8,333 bases of DNA from Campylobacterales bacterium (GCA_027009865.1 JALVCR010000235.1:1-8333); one strand, 5' to 3'. Shown: positions 1 to 7,287, counted from the stretch's first letter. Notes: generated by a model from the sequence alone, not told the origin. Made by a program: numbers and translations.

Positions 1-494
1 GCAAAAACCCCGCTTACTATAGAACCAAGAGAAGCAAAAAACTGCCTATAGCCCATCGTAAATCCAAGATAATCTTTGGTAAACATTTTAGCGCTTATCT
101 CGTTATAAAATATCGCCCCAAAACCGGCGGCAAAAGAGAAGAAAAAGAGTCCTAAGGCTATCAAAAACAAAGTTAATGAGGGGTGGCTTTTCCCAAATAA
201 AATTATAAAAACCCCTATAAAAAACCACGATAGAAATCTTGCTAAAAAGACTCTTCTTAAAAGAGGCAAAATTATTTTATGGCTTTGAATAAAATATGCC
301 GCTACAAGCTGAACTAAAATGGAGCCTCCCTTTAATAAAAAGGTATAAACTCCTACCAAAACGGTGCTTTGGGAAAAGTAGTGAACTATCAAAGGCAAAA
401 TAGTAGATGGTTCTGCAACAGTAACGGCAACCGATACGAAAAAGCCATGCACTACATTTTTTATATGATTGGAAAAAAGATTAAGTTTCTCCAT
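1..494 (-). CDS. MFS transporter, N-terminal part (cut by window edge)
   Basis: This is the first 164 codons of a membrane transporter read leftwards; the gene continues beyond base 1. The start ATG is at 494-492, preceded by AGAGG about 6 nt upstream on the minus strand. The product is very hydrophobic, with likely membrane helices near residues 17-40, 44-70, 83-101 and 107-130. A short basic loop (LLRRVFLAR, about 78-86) follows the second helix. The stretch FTMGYRQFFASLGS (145-158) resembles the conserved entry into helix 5 in many major facilitator superfamily permeases, and AEPSTILPLIV in helix 1 also fits. It would act in the inner membrane as a secondary transporter; the substrate cannot be read from the sequence. 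It is divergent from the hrcA operon and shares its 140-bp upstream region. No convincing promoter of its own is visible. Family assignment is from pattern memory; the frame is open and well supported. Confidence 0.75.
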   Translation of the reverse strand, partial: MEKLNLFSNHIKNVVHGFFVSVAVTVAEPSTILPLIVHYFSQSTVLVGVYTFLLKGGSILVQLVAAYFIQSHKIILPLLRRVFLARFLSWFFIGVFIILFGKSHPSLTLFLIALGLFFFSFAAGFGAIFYNEISAKMFTKDYLGFTMGYRQFFASLGSIVSGVF

Positions 495-571
495 TTTGAA
501 CCTCTAATAATTTTAGTCTTGAAAGCTAAAAAGTTCTTACTCTATTTTTTTAAAATTTTTTTCTCTTTACC

Positions 572-592
572 CTTGACATTACTACACTCAAT
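572..592. promoter_or_regulatory. HAIR-like inverted repeat, putative HspR operator
   Basis: The site reads CTTGACA-N7-ACTCAAT. The HAIR consensus bound by the MerR-family repressor HspR is CTTGAGT-N7-ACTCAAG, so 11 of 14 arm positions match with the exact 7-nt spacer. The two mismatches in the left arm turn it into TTGACA, a perfect -35 hexamer, so repressor binding would directly block RNA polymerase. HspR is known to control heat-shock operons together with HrcA in Helicobacter and Campylobacter; that it does so here is inferred. No hspR gene is in the window. Confidence 0.6.
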
Positions 593-602
593 GATGTATA
601 AT
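573..602 (+). promoter_or_regulatory. Sigma-70-type promoter of hrcA-grpE-dnaK
   Basis: TTGACA at 573-578 and TATAAT at 597-602, both matching the housekeeping consensus in full, are separated by 18 bp. Transcription should begin near 608-610, which leaves a leader of about 25 nt before the hrcA ATG at 635. Such a strong promoter fits a repressor-controlled heat-shock operon: high intrinsic activity held down by operators over the -35 and over the start site. Confidence 0.85.
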
Positions 603-606
603 TACA

Positions 607-633
607 TCAGCAATTTAAGGAGAAGAGTGCTAA
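607..633. promoter_or_regulatory. CIRCE-like operator for HrcA
   Basis: The site reads TCAGCAATT-N9-GAGTGCTAA. The CIRCE consensus is TTAGCACTC-N9-GAGTGCTAA: the right arm (625-633) is perfect, the left arm (607-615) matches 6 of 9, and the spacer is exactly 9 nt. The site begins about 5 bp after the -10 box, covers the expected transcription start, and ends 1 nt before the hrcA ATG. The Shine-Dalgarno AAGGAG (617-622) lies mostly in the spacer, 12 nt from the ATG, which is longer than usual. Binding of HrcA here would give autorepression of the operon, as known for this family. Confidence 0.75.
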
Positions 634-634
634 A

Positions 635-1435
635 ATGAAAATAGATAAAAGAAGCATTATATTAAATTCTATCATAAAAGAGTATTTAAAAAGGCAAGAA
701 CCTATAAGCTCTAATGAGCTTAAAGTAAAACTTGACATAGATATGGCCGCTTCTACAATAAGGGTATATTTTAAAAAATTATCTGAAGAAGGCTCAATAA
801 CTCAGCTTCATTTAAGCGGCGGCAGAATACCGACAAATAAAACATTAAAAGATTATTGGCAAAAAGTGCTCTCTCCTAACAAAAGGATGAAATTTTACGA
901 TATTGATAAAATCAGGAAAGCTATAAAAGAGCATGGCATATACTGTATGATTAAATTTTATGAGAAATCTTTCCTAAAGGAAATTATTAACGTAAATAAA
1001 AGATATCTTATATTAGTATTTGACAACGGCGAGATAGCTTTAAAATATAATAAAAAAGTAGAGATATTTTTAAAAAGCTTTCTTGAATATGAGATACACG
1101 ATATCTATAAAATCGCCTTTGAAGTTGGGCTTAGAGAGCTTGCCGGGAAATTAAAAAGCGTTTTGATAGATACAAATACGATAAAAGAGGGTGAAGGATT
1201 TTTGTTTGATACAAGCAGAAAATTTAAAAATCCAAAACTTTATGAATATTACACAAACCCTCTTATTTTTAATGAAATGGAAAACAGAATCTATTTTGAA
1301 AAAATTGTCCCAGAAGGGTTGATGGCTATAAATCAAAAGGCGCAGATAGAGAATAAAAAAGCAAATATGCTGTGTGTCGGCTATCTGCAAAACAATTTTG
1401 AGAGTTTCTTAGAGCAAATAAGCACAAAGGAGTAA
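635..1435 (+). CDS. hrcA: Heat-inducible transcription repressor HrcA
   Basis: A 266-residue DNA-binding repressor that binds CIRCE operators and shuts off chaperone genes until heat stress occupies the chaperones. Residues 1-75 form the winged-helix DNA-binding part. The family signature is clear: repeated-helix core RSIILNSIIKEYL, EPISS (22-26), ASTIRVYFKKLSEEGSI (39-55) and the hallmark SGGRIPTNK (61-69). The remainder (about 85-260) is the weakly conserved effector/dimerisation part. The length is about that of Campylobacter and Helicobacter HrcA and shorter than the roughly 340 residues of Bacillus HrcA. It is the first gene of the operon; its last codons carry the ribosome-binding site AAAGGAG for grpE, which starts 3 bp after the stop, so the two are probably translationally coupled. 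The start at 635 is the only ATG directly after the operator/leader. Autoregulation by the CIRCE-like site and co-regulation by HspR are inferred from the upstream sites. Confidence 0.93.
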   Translation: MKIDKRSIILNSIIKEYLKRQEPISSNELKVKLDIDMAASTIRVYFKKLSEEGSITQLHLSGGRIPTNKTLKDYWQKVLSPNKRMKFYDIDKIRKAIKEHGIYCMIKFYEKSFLKEIINVNKRYLILVFDNGEIALKYNKKVEIFLKSFLEYEIHDIYKIAFEVGLRELAGKLKSVLIDTNTIKEGEGFLFDTSRKFKNPKLYEYYTNPLIFNEMENRIYFEKIVPEGLMAINQKAQIENKKANMLCVGYLQNNFESFLEQISTKE

Positions 1436-1438
1436 AAA

Positions 1439-2002
1439 ATGAGCAAACATAAGCATAAACACAAACATGAACATAAAACTCAAAAAGAAGAGGAAAAAGA
1501 AAAAAATAATCAAGAAACTAATACAGATGAAAAAAAAGATTATGAAAAAGAGATAGAAGAGCTAAAAGCAAAAATTGCTGAGCTTGAAGATAAATATCTA
1601 AGAGTAAATGCCGAATTTGAAAACTTTAGAAAAAGAGCAGAAAGAGAAAAAGCTGAAGCCATAGCCTACGCTTCGGAAGAGTTTGCAAGAGATCTTCTTC
1701 CGGCTATCGATTCGTTAGAGCTTGCAATAAGCTCTCTTGACGAGATAAAAGCCGATGAAGAAGTAGTTAACAAAATGAAGGAGGGTATCAATTTAACGAT
1801 AGAACAGTTTAAAAAAGCTTTTGAAAAACACGGAATAAAGGTAATAGATATAGACGAGGGATTTAATCCCCATTTTCATGAAGCCGTTATGCAGGTTGAT
1901 AGCGATAAGCATGAAAAGGGGCAAATCGTTCAAGTCCTGCAAAAAGGCTACATGATAAAAAATAGAGTTTTAAGACCTACAATGGTCAGCATTGCAAAAT
2001 AA
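1439..2002 (+). CDS. grpE: Nucleotide exchange factor GrpE, with His-rich N-terminus
   Basis: GrpE dimers bind the DnaK nucleotide-binding domain in the cytoplasm, release ADP and so reset the Hsp70 folding cycle; in other bacteria the long helix also acts as a thermosensor. The 187 residues are a normal length. A highly charged, probably disordered tail (1-33) leads into a long coiled-coil helix (about 35-80, including LRVNAEFENFRKRAEREK), a four-helix bundle region (about 80-130) and a beta-rich head. The C-terminal signature is complete: HFHEAVMQV (145-153), then QVLQKGYMIKNRVLRPTMVSIA (165-186). Oddly, the tail begins with alternating Lys and His, with His at 4, 6, 8, 10 and 12, followed by a Glu/Lys/Asn-rich stretch. 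The start at 1439 follows AAAGGAG (1426-1432), 6 nt upstream, inside the end of hrcA. dnaK lies 39 bp downstream. Confidence 0.96.
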   Translation: MSKHKHKHKHEHKTQKEEEKEKNNQETNTDEKKDYEKEIEELKAKIAELEDKYLRVNAEFENFRKRAEREKAEAIAYASEEFARDLLPAIDSLELAISSLDEIKADEEVVNKMKEGINLTIEQFKKAFEKHGIKVIDIDEGFNPHFHEAVMQVDSDKHEKGQIVQVLQKGYMIKNRVLRPTMVSIAK

Positions 2003-2041
2003 ATTAAAATTAAACAAAAAACCAAAAGGAAAGGATGAAAA

Positions 2042-3940
2042 ATGGGAAAAGTATTGGGAATAGATTTAGGAACAACAAACTCTTGTATGGCTATTTACGA
2101 AAGAGGAGAAGCTAAAGTAATAGCAAACAAAGAGGGTAAAAACACCACTCCATCGGTAGTTGCGTTTACCGATAAGGGAGAGATTTTAGTCGGAGATCCG
2201 GCAAAAAGACAGATGGTAACAAACCCAAAAAGAACCATCTATTCAGTAAAAAGAATTATGGGTCTTATGTGCAACGAAGAAAAAGCCCAAGAGGCTAAAA
2301 AAAGACTCCCTTACAATATCGTAGATAGAAACGGCGCTTGCGCTGTAGATATAGACGGCAAAGTATATACTCCTCAAGAGATAAGCGCCAAAATCTTAAT
2401 GAAGCTAAAAGAGGATGCGGAAGCATTTTTGGGAGAAGAGATAACAGACGCCGTTATTACTGTTCCGGCATATTTTAACGATTCTCAAAGAAAAGCAACC
2501 AAAGAGGCCGGAACAATTGCGGGATTGAATGTGCTTAGAATCATAAACGAACCAACTTCCGCAGCTCTTGCTTACGGACTTGATAAAAAGACAAGCGAGA
2601 ATATTGTAGTTTACGACTTGGGTGGAGGAACTTTTGACGTTACGGTTCTTGAAACCGGAGATAATGTAGTAGAGGTTTTGGCAACAGGCGGTAACGCATT
2701 CTTGGGAGGAGATGATTTTGATAACAGAATCATAGACTGGGTTACCGAAGAGTTCAAAAAAGAGACCGGAATTGACCTAAAACAAGATATTATGGCTCTT
2801 CAAAGATTAAAAGAGGCGGCTGAAAACGCTAAAAAAGAGCTATCTACAGCAACTGAAACCGAAATAAATCTACCGTTTATTACAGCCGATCAAACAGGGC
2901 CTAAACACTTGGTTAAAAAGATAACAAGAGCAAAATTTGAATCTTTGATTGAAGATTTGGTAGATGAGACAATAACAAAAATCGAAGAGGTAATGAAAGA
3001 TTCCGGCCTATCCAAAAACGACGTAAAAGAAGTTGTAATGGTGGGAGGATCTACAAGAATTCCTTTAGTTCAAAAGAAAGTTAAAGACTATTTTGGAAAA
3101 GAGCTAAACAAATCTGTTAATCCAGATGAGGTTGTAGCTATCGGAGCGGCAATTCAAGGAGCGGTATTAAAAGGAGAGGTAAAAGATGTATTGCTTCTTG
3201 ACGTTACTCCTCTAAGCTTAGGAATCGAGACTCTTGGCGGAGTAATGACAAAACTAATTGAGAAAGGAACAACAATTCCTGTTAAGAAAACTCAAATCTT
3301 TTCAACTGCCGAAGATAATCAAACGGCAGTTACAATTCATGTATTGCAAGGAGAGAGGGAGTTTGCCAAAGATAACAAATCTTTAGGACAATTCAATCTT
3401 GAGGGAATTCCGCCTGCTCCAAGAGGAGTGCCTCAAATAGAGGTAACATTTGATATAGATGCAAACGGTATCTTAACAGTGAGCGCAAAAGACAAAGCGA
3501 CAGGAAAAGCTCAAGAGATCAAAATTACCGGAAGCTCTGGTCTATCTGAAGAAGAGATTCAAAAAATGATAAAAGATGCAGAAATGCATAAAGAAGAGGA
3601 TAGAAAGAGAAAAGAGCTTGTAGAGGCTAAAAATCAAGCGGACGCTTTGGCGCATCAAACCGAAAAATCTCTAAAAGAGGTTGGCGATAAAATAAGCGCC
3701 GATGAAAAAGCAAAAGTAGAGAAAGTCTTAAATGAGCTAAAAGAGCTTCTAAATAAAGAGGATGTAACAAAAGAGCAAATAGACTCTAAAGTTCAAGAGC
3801 TAACAACAGTAAGCCACAAATTGGCAGAAGCTATGTATAAACAAGGCCAAGGCGCTCAAGGAGCCCAAGGAGCGGGAGCTCAACAAGGCCAAAGCAAAAA
3901 AGGAGGAGAGGATGACGTCATAGACGCGGAAGTGGAATAA
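2042..3940 (+). CDS. dnaK: Molecular chaperone DnaK (Hsp70)
   Basis: ATP-driven chaperone of 632 residues, full length, cytoplasmic, working with GrpE from the same operon and with DnaJ encoded elsewhere. Nucleotide-binding domain motifs: GIDLGTTNS (6-14), Lys70 in SVKRIMG, INEPTSAALAYGL (168-180), YDLGGGTFDVTVL (191-203, with the conserved Thr197) and VMVGGSTRIPLV (332-343). The insert in the first domain that is typical of Gram-negative DnaK is present. The interdomain linker is DVLLLDVTPLSLG (382-394), followed by the beta-sandwich substrate domain to about 505 and the helical lid to about 600. A Gly/Gln/Ala-rich tether (601-618) precedes the acidic end DDVIDAEVE, which resembles the common DDVIDAEFEEV tail but is shorter. 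Ribosome-binding site AAGGA at 2031-2035 lies 6 nt before the ATG. No promoter is seen in the 39-bp gap after grpE, so expression should depend on the hrcA promoter. Confidence 0.98.
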   Translation: MGKVLGIDLGTTNSCMAIYERGEAKVIANKEGKNTTPSVVAFTDKGEILVGDPAKRQMVTNPKRTIYSVKRIMGLMCNEEKAQEAKKRLPYNIVDRNGACAVDIDGKVYTPQEISAKILMKLKEDAEAFLGEEITDAVITVPAYFNDSQRKATKEAGTIAGLNVLRIINEPTSAALAYGLDKKTSENIVVYDLGGGTFDVTVLETGDNVVEVLATGGNAFLGGDDFDNRIIDWVTEEFKKETGIDLKQDIMALQRLKEAAENAKKELSTATETEINLPFITADQTGPKHLVKKITRAKFESLIEDLVDETITKIEEVMKDSGLSKNDVKEVVMVGGSTRIPLVQKKVKDYFGKELNKSVNPDEVVAIGAAIQGAVLKGEVKDVLLLDVTPLSLGIETLGGVMTKLIEKGTTIPVKKTQIFSTAEDNQTAVTIHVLQGEREFAKDNKSLGQFNLEGIPPAPRGVPQIEVTFDIDANGILTVSAKDKATGKAQEIKITGSSGLSEEEIQKMIKDAEMHKEEDRKRKELVEAKNQADALAHQTEKSLKEVGDKISADEKAKVEKVLNELKELLNKEDVTKEQIDSKVQELTTVSHKLAEAMYKQGQGAQGAQGAGAQQGQSKKGGEDDVIDAEVE

Positions 3941-3954
3941 TCCTCTTCCCTCCT
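3901..3954 (+). terminator. Stem-loop spanning the end of dnaK, possible terminator or 3' stabiliser
   Basis: AGGAGGAGAGGAT (3901-3913) can pair with ATCCTCT (3940-3946) and CCTCCT (3949-3954). This gives a 13-bp stem interrupted only by a 2-nt bulge (3947-3948), with a 26-nt loop that contains the last dnaK codons; the stop codon TAA touches the right arm. No T-run follows, so it is not a textbook intrinsic terminator; it could instead protect the 3' end of the mRNA. From 3955 to about 4059 the spacer is AT-rich with a T-tract near 4037-4050, and I see no other hairpin or small gene in it. Confidence 0.35.
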
Positions 3955-4059
3955 CTTCATATCTTCTCCCACTCAAAACTTTTTCTAATCTTTTCAAAAA
4001 TTTAAATCCCCCATCGGCAAAGCTCTCATTGTTAGTCTTTTTTGTTTTATTACAGCAAA

Positions 4060-4089
4060 ATGAAAAACTTGGTTTTAAAATTGTATAAT
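4060..4089 (+). promoter_or_regulatory. Promoter of the glutamate dehydrogenase-xseA unit
   Basis: A perfect TATAAT at 4084-4089 has ATGAAA (4060-4065, 4 of 6 to TTGACA) 18 bp upstream. Poor -35 boxes with strong -10 boxes are usual in Campylobacterota. Transcription would start near 4095-4098, giving a leader of about 20 nt before the ATG at 4118. The -10 box overlaps the in-frame ATG at 4088, so that ATG would not be in the message. Confidence 0.6.
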
Positions 4090-4105
4090 GAAGATAAAAA
4101 TCTTT

Positions 4106-4111
4106 GAGGGG
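4106..4111 (+). promoter_or_regulatory. Ribosome-binding site that fixes the dehydrogenase start at 4118
   Basis: GAGGGG lies 6 nt before ATG 4118. The earlier in-frame ATG at 4088 has only the AT-rich promoter sequence before it and no Shine-Dalgarno, so the shorter reading is preferred. Confidence 0.7.
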
Positions 4112-4117
4112 ATTTTT

Positions 4118-7100
4118 ATGGAAAATTTACAGTTTACTTCCGCTTGCACGCAGCTTTTAAGTAAAGAGGATCTTATAGTTTCTTCTTTTGTAAAGGAAGA
4201 GTTAAAAAAAAGAGATTTTGTAGTTGATATATTTAAAAAAGATAGGATAGTTATCAAAATATATTCAAAAAAGGAGATAATCCTATCCGAAATAATGCCG
4301 ATTTTGCATAATATGGGCTTTTTGGTTATAGATGAAGTTTCATATTTTATAAAAAGCGATAAAATCACATATTATATAGAGAAAATTCATATAAAAGCTG
4401 ATGAAAAGACTCTTCTTTTGCATAAAAAAAATATCTCTCTTCTTATTGAACATGCCCTTGAGAAGAGAATTTTAGAAAAATGCAAACTGTTTTCTCTAAC
4501 CTATAAAGAGAATTTTTCTATCAGAGAGATACTTCTTATAAGAGCTTTTTTAAGCTATATAGATCAGCTTGTAGAAGCTTTTAACAAAAATAAAATGATT
4601 GAAACTATTGTTAAATACTCCCATATAACCAGACTTTTTTTAAATTATTTCTTAGAAAAATTTGACCCCTCTAAAGAGAATAGAAGCTTTTTAGAAATAG
4701 AGGAGAAGATAAAAGAGGCTTTTAAAAATGTAATCCACGTAAATGAAGATAGAGTATTAAAACTTTTTTTGGAAGTTTTGAAAAATGTTGTTAGAACAAA
4801 CTACTTTTTGGATAAAGAGAGCATATCTTTAAAATTTAATGTGGATGGTTTTAAGCGCCATTTAAAAGGGATTCAGCCCTCCATAGAGGCTTTTGTCTAT
4901 CATCAAGAGCTTCAAGGCGTTCATCTTAGGATGGGAAAAATAAGCAGAGGCGGGATTAGATGGAGTGATAGGTTCGAAGATTTCAGAGTGGAGATAAAAT
5001 CTTTGATGATAACGCAAGAGGGCAAAAACTCAATTATAGTTCCAAGAGGAGCTAAAGGGGGATTTGTAATTTTTAAAGATAGAGAAAAGATAAGCAGAGA
5101 GGATTTTATAAGATATTATGACATTTTTATAAATTCTCTTTTAGATTTGGTGGATAACAAAAAAGATAAAGAAGCAGTAAGAGATAAAAGAGTTGTCTCT
5201 TATGACGGGGATGATGCATATTTTGTAGTAGCGGCCGATAGAGGGACATCCAATATGAGCGATGAGGCAAATTTAATCTCTCAAAAAAGAGGCTATTGGC
5301 TAAAAGATGCTTTTGCAAGCGGAGGAAGTTACGGTTATCATCATAAGAAGCTTGGCATTACGGCAAAAGGAGCCTTAAAATCTGCCGAGAGATTTTTTTT
5401 GGAGAGGGGTTTGGATCTTTATGAGGATGAGATTAGCGTTGTGGGTATAGGCTCTATGAGGGGAGATGTGTTTGGAAATGGTATGATAATGAGCAAAAGT
5501 TTTAAGCTGATAGCCGCCGTAAGCCATAGTGAAGTTTTCATTGATCCAAATCCAGATCCTTTAATATCTTATGAAGAGAGATTAAGACTTTTTAAAATAG
5601 GCGGAGGATGGAATAGATACGATAAAAGCAAGATTTCAAAAGGCGGGGGAGTATTTAAAAGGGATGATAAAGAGATTTTAATATCTCCCCAAATAAAAAA
5701 AGTTTTTGAGATAAAAGAGGATAAGTTAGACGGAGAAGAGCTTGCAAAAAGAGTTTTAGCGGCAAAAGTCGATATGATATACAACGGGGGAGTTGGAACA
5801 TATTTTAAAGCTTTTGACGAAGAGAATATCGCAATAGGGGATAAAGCAAACGAATTTGTCAGATTAAACGCAAACGAAATAAAAGCCTTTTGCGTTTGCG
5901 AGGGCGGGAATCTTGGATTTACTCAAAAAGCAAGAATAGAGTATTCCAAAAACAGCGGCAGAATTAATTTAGACAGTATAGATAACTGCGCGGGAGTGAA
6001 TATAAGCGATCATGAGGTAAATTTAAAAATTCTTTTAAATACTCTTGTGGATAAAGAGGTTTTGAGTTTAAAACAGAGAAACGAACAGCTTGCTCTTTTA
6101 ACCGAGCAGGTGGTAAACAGTGTTTTGTGGACAAACTATTTTCAGCCTCTCTCAATCTCTTTGGATGAGATTAGATCCAAAAACTCTTTGGAAGATTTTT
6201 TAAAAACGATCCATATTTTAGAAGCAAATCTTCCCTTTTTTAAAAGAGTAGATTTTAAAATTCCCCAAGATAACGATTTTGAGGAGGTTTTGGGAGAAGA
6301 TGGGGCTATTTTAAGGCCTGTTTTATCCACTCTTCTTTTATATTCCAAAATTTTTTTAAAAAACATTTTAACTTCCTCTTCGATGTTGGAAACAGAGGAG
6401 GCTTTGGAGAAATTTTTGTTTAAATATTTTCCAAAATCTTTTGTAAGCGCTTATGAAGATGAGATAAAGAGCCACTATCTAAAAAAAGAGATTACGGCTA
6501 TGATGATAGCCAACGAGATTATCAATTTTTTTGGCTCCTCTTTTATAAGCGATTACGATGAAATTAAAGAAGAGAAGTTTTTGTTAAAAATTAAAGCTTA
6601 TTTAATAAGCAACGACCTTTTTAGAGCCAACGATATAAGATATGAGCTTTATAGACACGAAAAGGAGATAGGGGTTTTAAAGATGTATCCTCTTTTGCTC
6701 CAAATTGAGGAGGCTATTTTATATAATCTTAGATGGATGCTAAAGGGGCTTTATGAGAGGGATATCTGCTACTCCTATATTTTGGAGCATCAAAAATCGA
6801 TAGAGTATTTTTTATCTATTTTAAATCTCCCCAAAGTTACTATATTAGAAGATAATGAGAAGATAAACGATTTTTTTACAAAACTTGATTATTTAAAACT
6901 GGTAACGGGAGTTTTGATAGTTTACAAAAGCGAAATAGTCGATTTTGTGGAGATAGGAAAAATATATTATATAATAGTGGATGAGCTTTCTATTGTGCTT
7001 TTGATGAGAATGATAGAGAATCTCTCTTTAAAAAATCATTCCGAAAATATCTTAAAAAAGCAGCTCTTGTCATTGATAGAGAGATTGATTATCGATATAA

Positions 7101-7279
7101 CCAAGGCGGTTTTGAAATTTAAAAGAAAAAATGAGAGCGAAAGAGAGAGTGTTGAGAAATATTTTCAAGAAAAAGATTTTGATGTAGAGGAGTTTAGAGG
7201 AGAGATATCATCTTTGTTTGGCAAAACTCCATCTATTACAGATATTTCCATTTTGATAAACAGACTTCTTTTATTATAG
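4118..7279 (+). CDS. NAD-dependent glutamate dehydrogenase, compact form of the large-subunit family
   Basis: Predicted reaction: L-glutamate + NAD+ + water to 2-oxoglutarate + ammonium + NADH, in the cytoplasm. The 1053-residue product (start chosen at 4118) carries the conserved core of the large bacterial NAD-GDH family: GVHLRMGKISRGGIRWSDR (267-285), IIVPRGAKGGFVI (306-318, with the Lys expected in the glutamate site), YDGDDAYFVVAADRGT (362-377), DAFASGGSYGYHHKKLGIT (397-415) and the dinucleotide-binding loop GIGSMRGDVFGNGM (443-456). DPNPDP (476-481) and ISKGGGVFKR (506-515) follow. Family enzymes of the 180-kDa type have about 1600 residues; this one has only about 265 residues before the core, so much of the usual regulatory N-terminus is missing. 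In the loop, Ser and Arg stand where GIGDMSGDVFGN is usual, and KIGGGWNRY replaces the PRSSW-like segment. The C-terminal 350 residues are helical and not recognised. It has its own promoter and is followed 8 bp later by xseA. The gene is called gdhB or gdh2 in some organisms. Confidence 0.88.
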   Translation: MENLQFTSACTQLLSKEDLIVSSFVKEELKKRDFVVDIFKKDRIVIKIYSKKEIILSEIMPILHNMGFLVIDEVSYFIKSDKITYYIEKIHIKADEKTLLLHKKNISLLIEHALEKRILEKCKLFSLTYKENFSIREILLIRAFLSYIDQLVEAFNKNKMIETIVKYSHITRLFLNYFLEKFDPSKENRSFLEIEEKIKEAFKNVIHVNEDRVLKLFLEVLKNVVRTNYFLDKESISLKFNVDGFKRHLKGIQPSIEAFVYHQELQGVHLRMGKISRGGIRWSDRFEDFRVEIKSLMITQEGKNSIIVPRGAKGGFVIFKDREKISREDFIRYYDIFINSLLDLVDNKKDKEAVRDKRVVSYDGDDAYFVVAADRGTSNMSDEANLISQKRGYWLKDAFASGGSYGYHHKKLGITAKGALKSAERFFLERGLDLYEDEISVVGIGSMRGDVFGNGMIMSKSFKLIAAVSHSEVFIDPNPDPLISYEERLRLFKIGGGWNRYDKSKISKGGGVFKRDDKEILISPQIKKVFEIKEDKLDGEELAKRVLAAKVDMIYNGGVGTYFKAFDEENIAIGDKANEFVRLNANEIKAFCVCEGGNLGFTQKARIEYSKNSGRINLDSIDNCAGVNISDHEVNLKILLNTLVDKEVLSLKQRNEQLALLTEQVVNSVLWTNYFQPLSISLDEIRSKNSLEDFLKTIHILEANLPFFKRVDFKIPQDNDFEEVLGEDGAILRPVLSTLLLYSKIFLKNILTSSSMLETEEALEKFLFKYFPKSFVSAYEDEIKSHYLKKEITAMMIANEIINFFGSSFISDYDEIKEEKFLLKIKAYLISNDLFRANDIRYELYRHEKEIGVLKMYPLLLQIEEAILYNLRWMLKGLYERDICYSYILEHQKSIEYFLSILNLPKVTILEDNEKINDFFTKLDYLKLVTGVLIVYKSEIVDFVEIGKIYYIIVDELSIVLLMRMIENLSLKNHSENILKKQLLSLIERLIIDITKAVLKFKRKNESERESVEKYFQEKDFDVEEFRGEISSLFGKTPSITDISILINRLLLL

Positions 7280-7287
7280 GAGAGAAA

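Noticed and set aside
495..571. Promoter for the minus-strand transporter gene
   Set aside because: A TAAAAT-like box is present, but no acceptable -35 stands at the right distance, and the region is too AT-rich to decide.
581..589. ACTACACTC as a second CIRCE left half
   Set aside because: No matching right half at 9-nt spacing; the bases are better explained as part of the HAIR-like repeat.
369..638. Open frame of 89 codons on the plus strand in front of hrcA
   Set aside because: It lies mostly antisense to the transporter gene, has no ribosome-binding site, and runs through the hrcA promoter and both operators.
3842..3898. CAAGG-containing repeats near the dnaK 3' end as a repeat element
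   Set aside because: They encode the low-complexity Gly/Gln/Ala tether that is usual in DnaK C-termini.
4075..4368. Minus-strand open frame of 97 codons over the dehydrogenase start
   Set aside because: Antisense to a well-supported gene and its promoter, with AT-rich composition that produces chance hydrophobic frames.
5393..5400. Run of eight T inside the dehydrogenase gene as a phase-variation tract
   Set aside because: The frame is intact, the run encodes conserved-looking Phe-Phe, and such runs are expected in AT-rich coding DNA.
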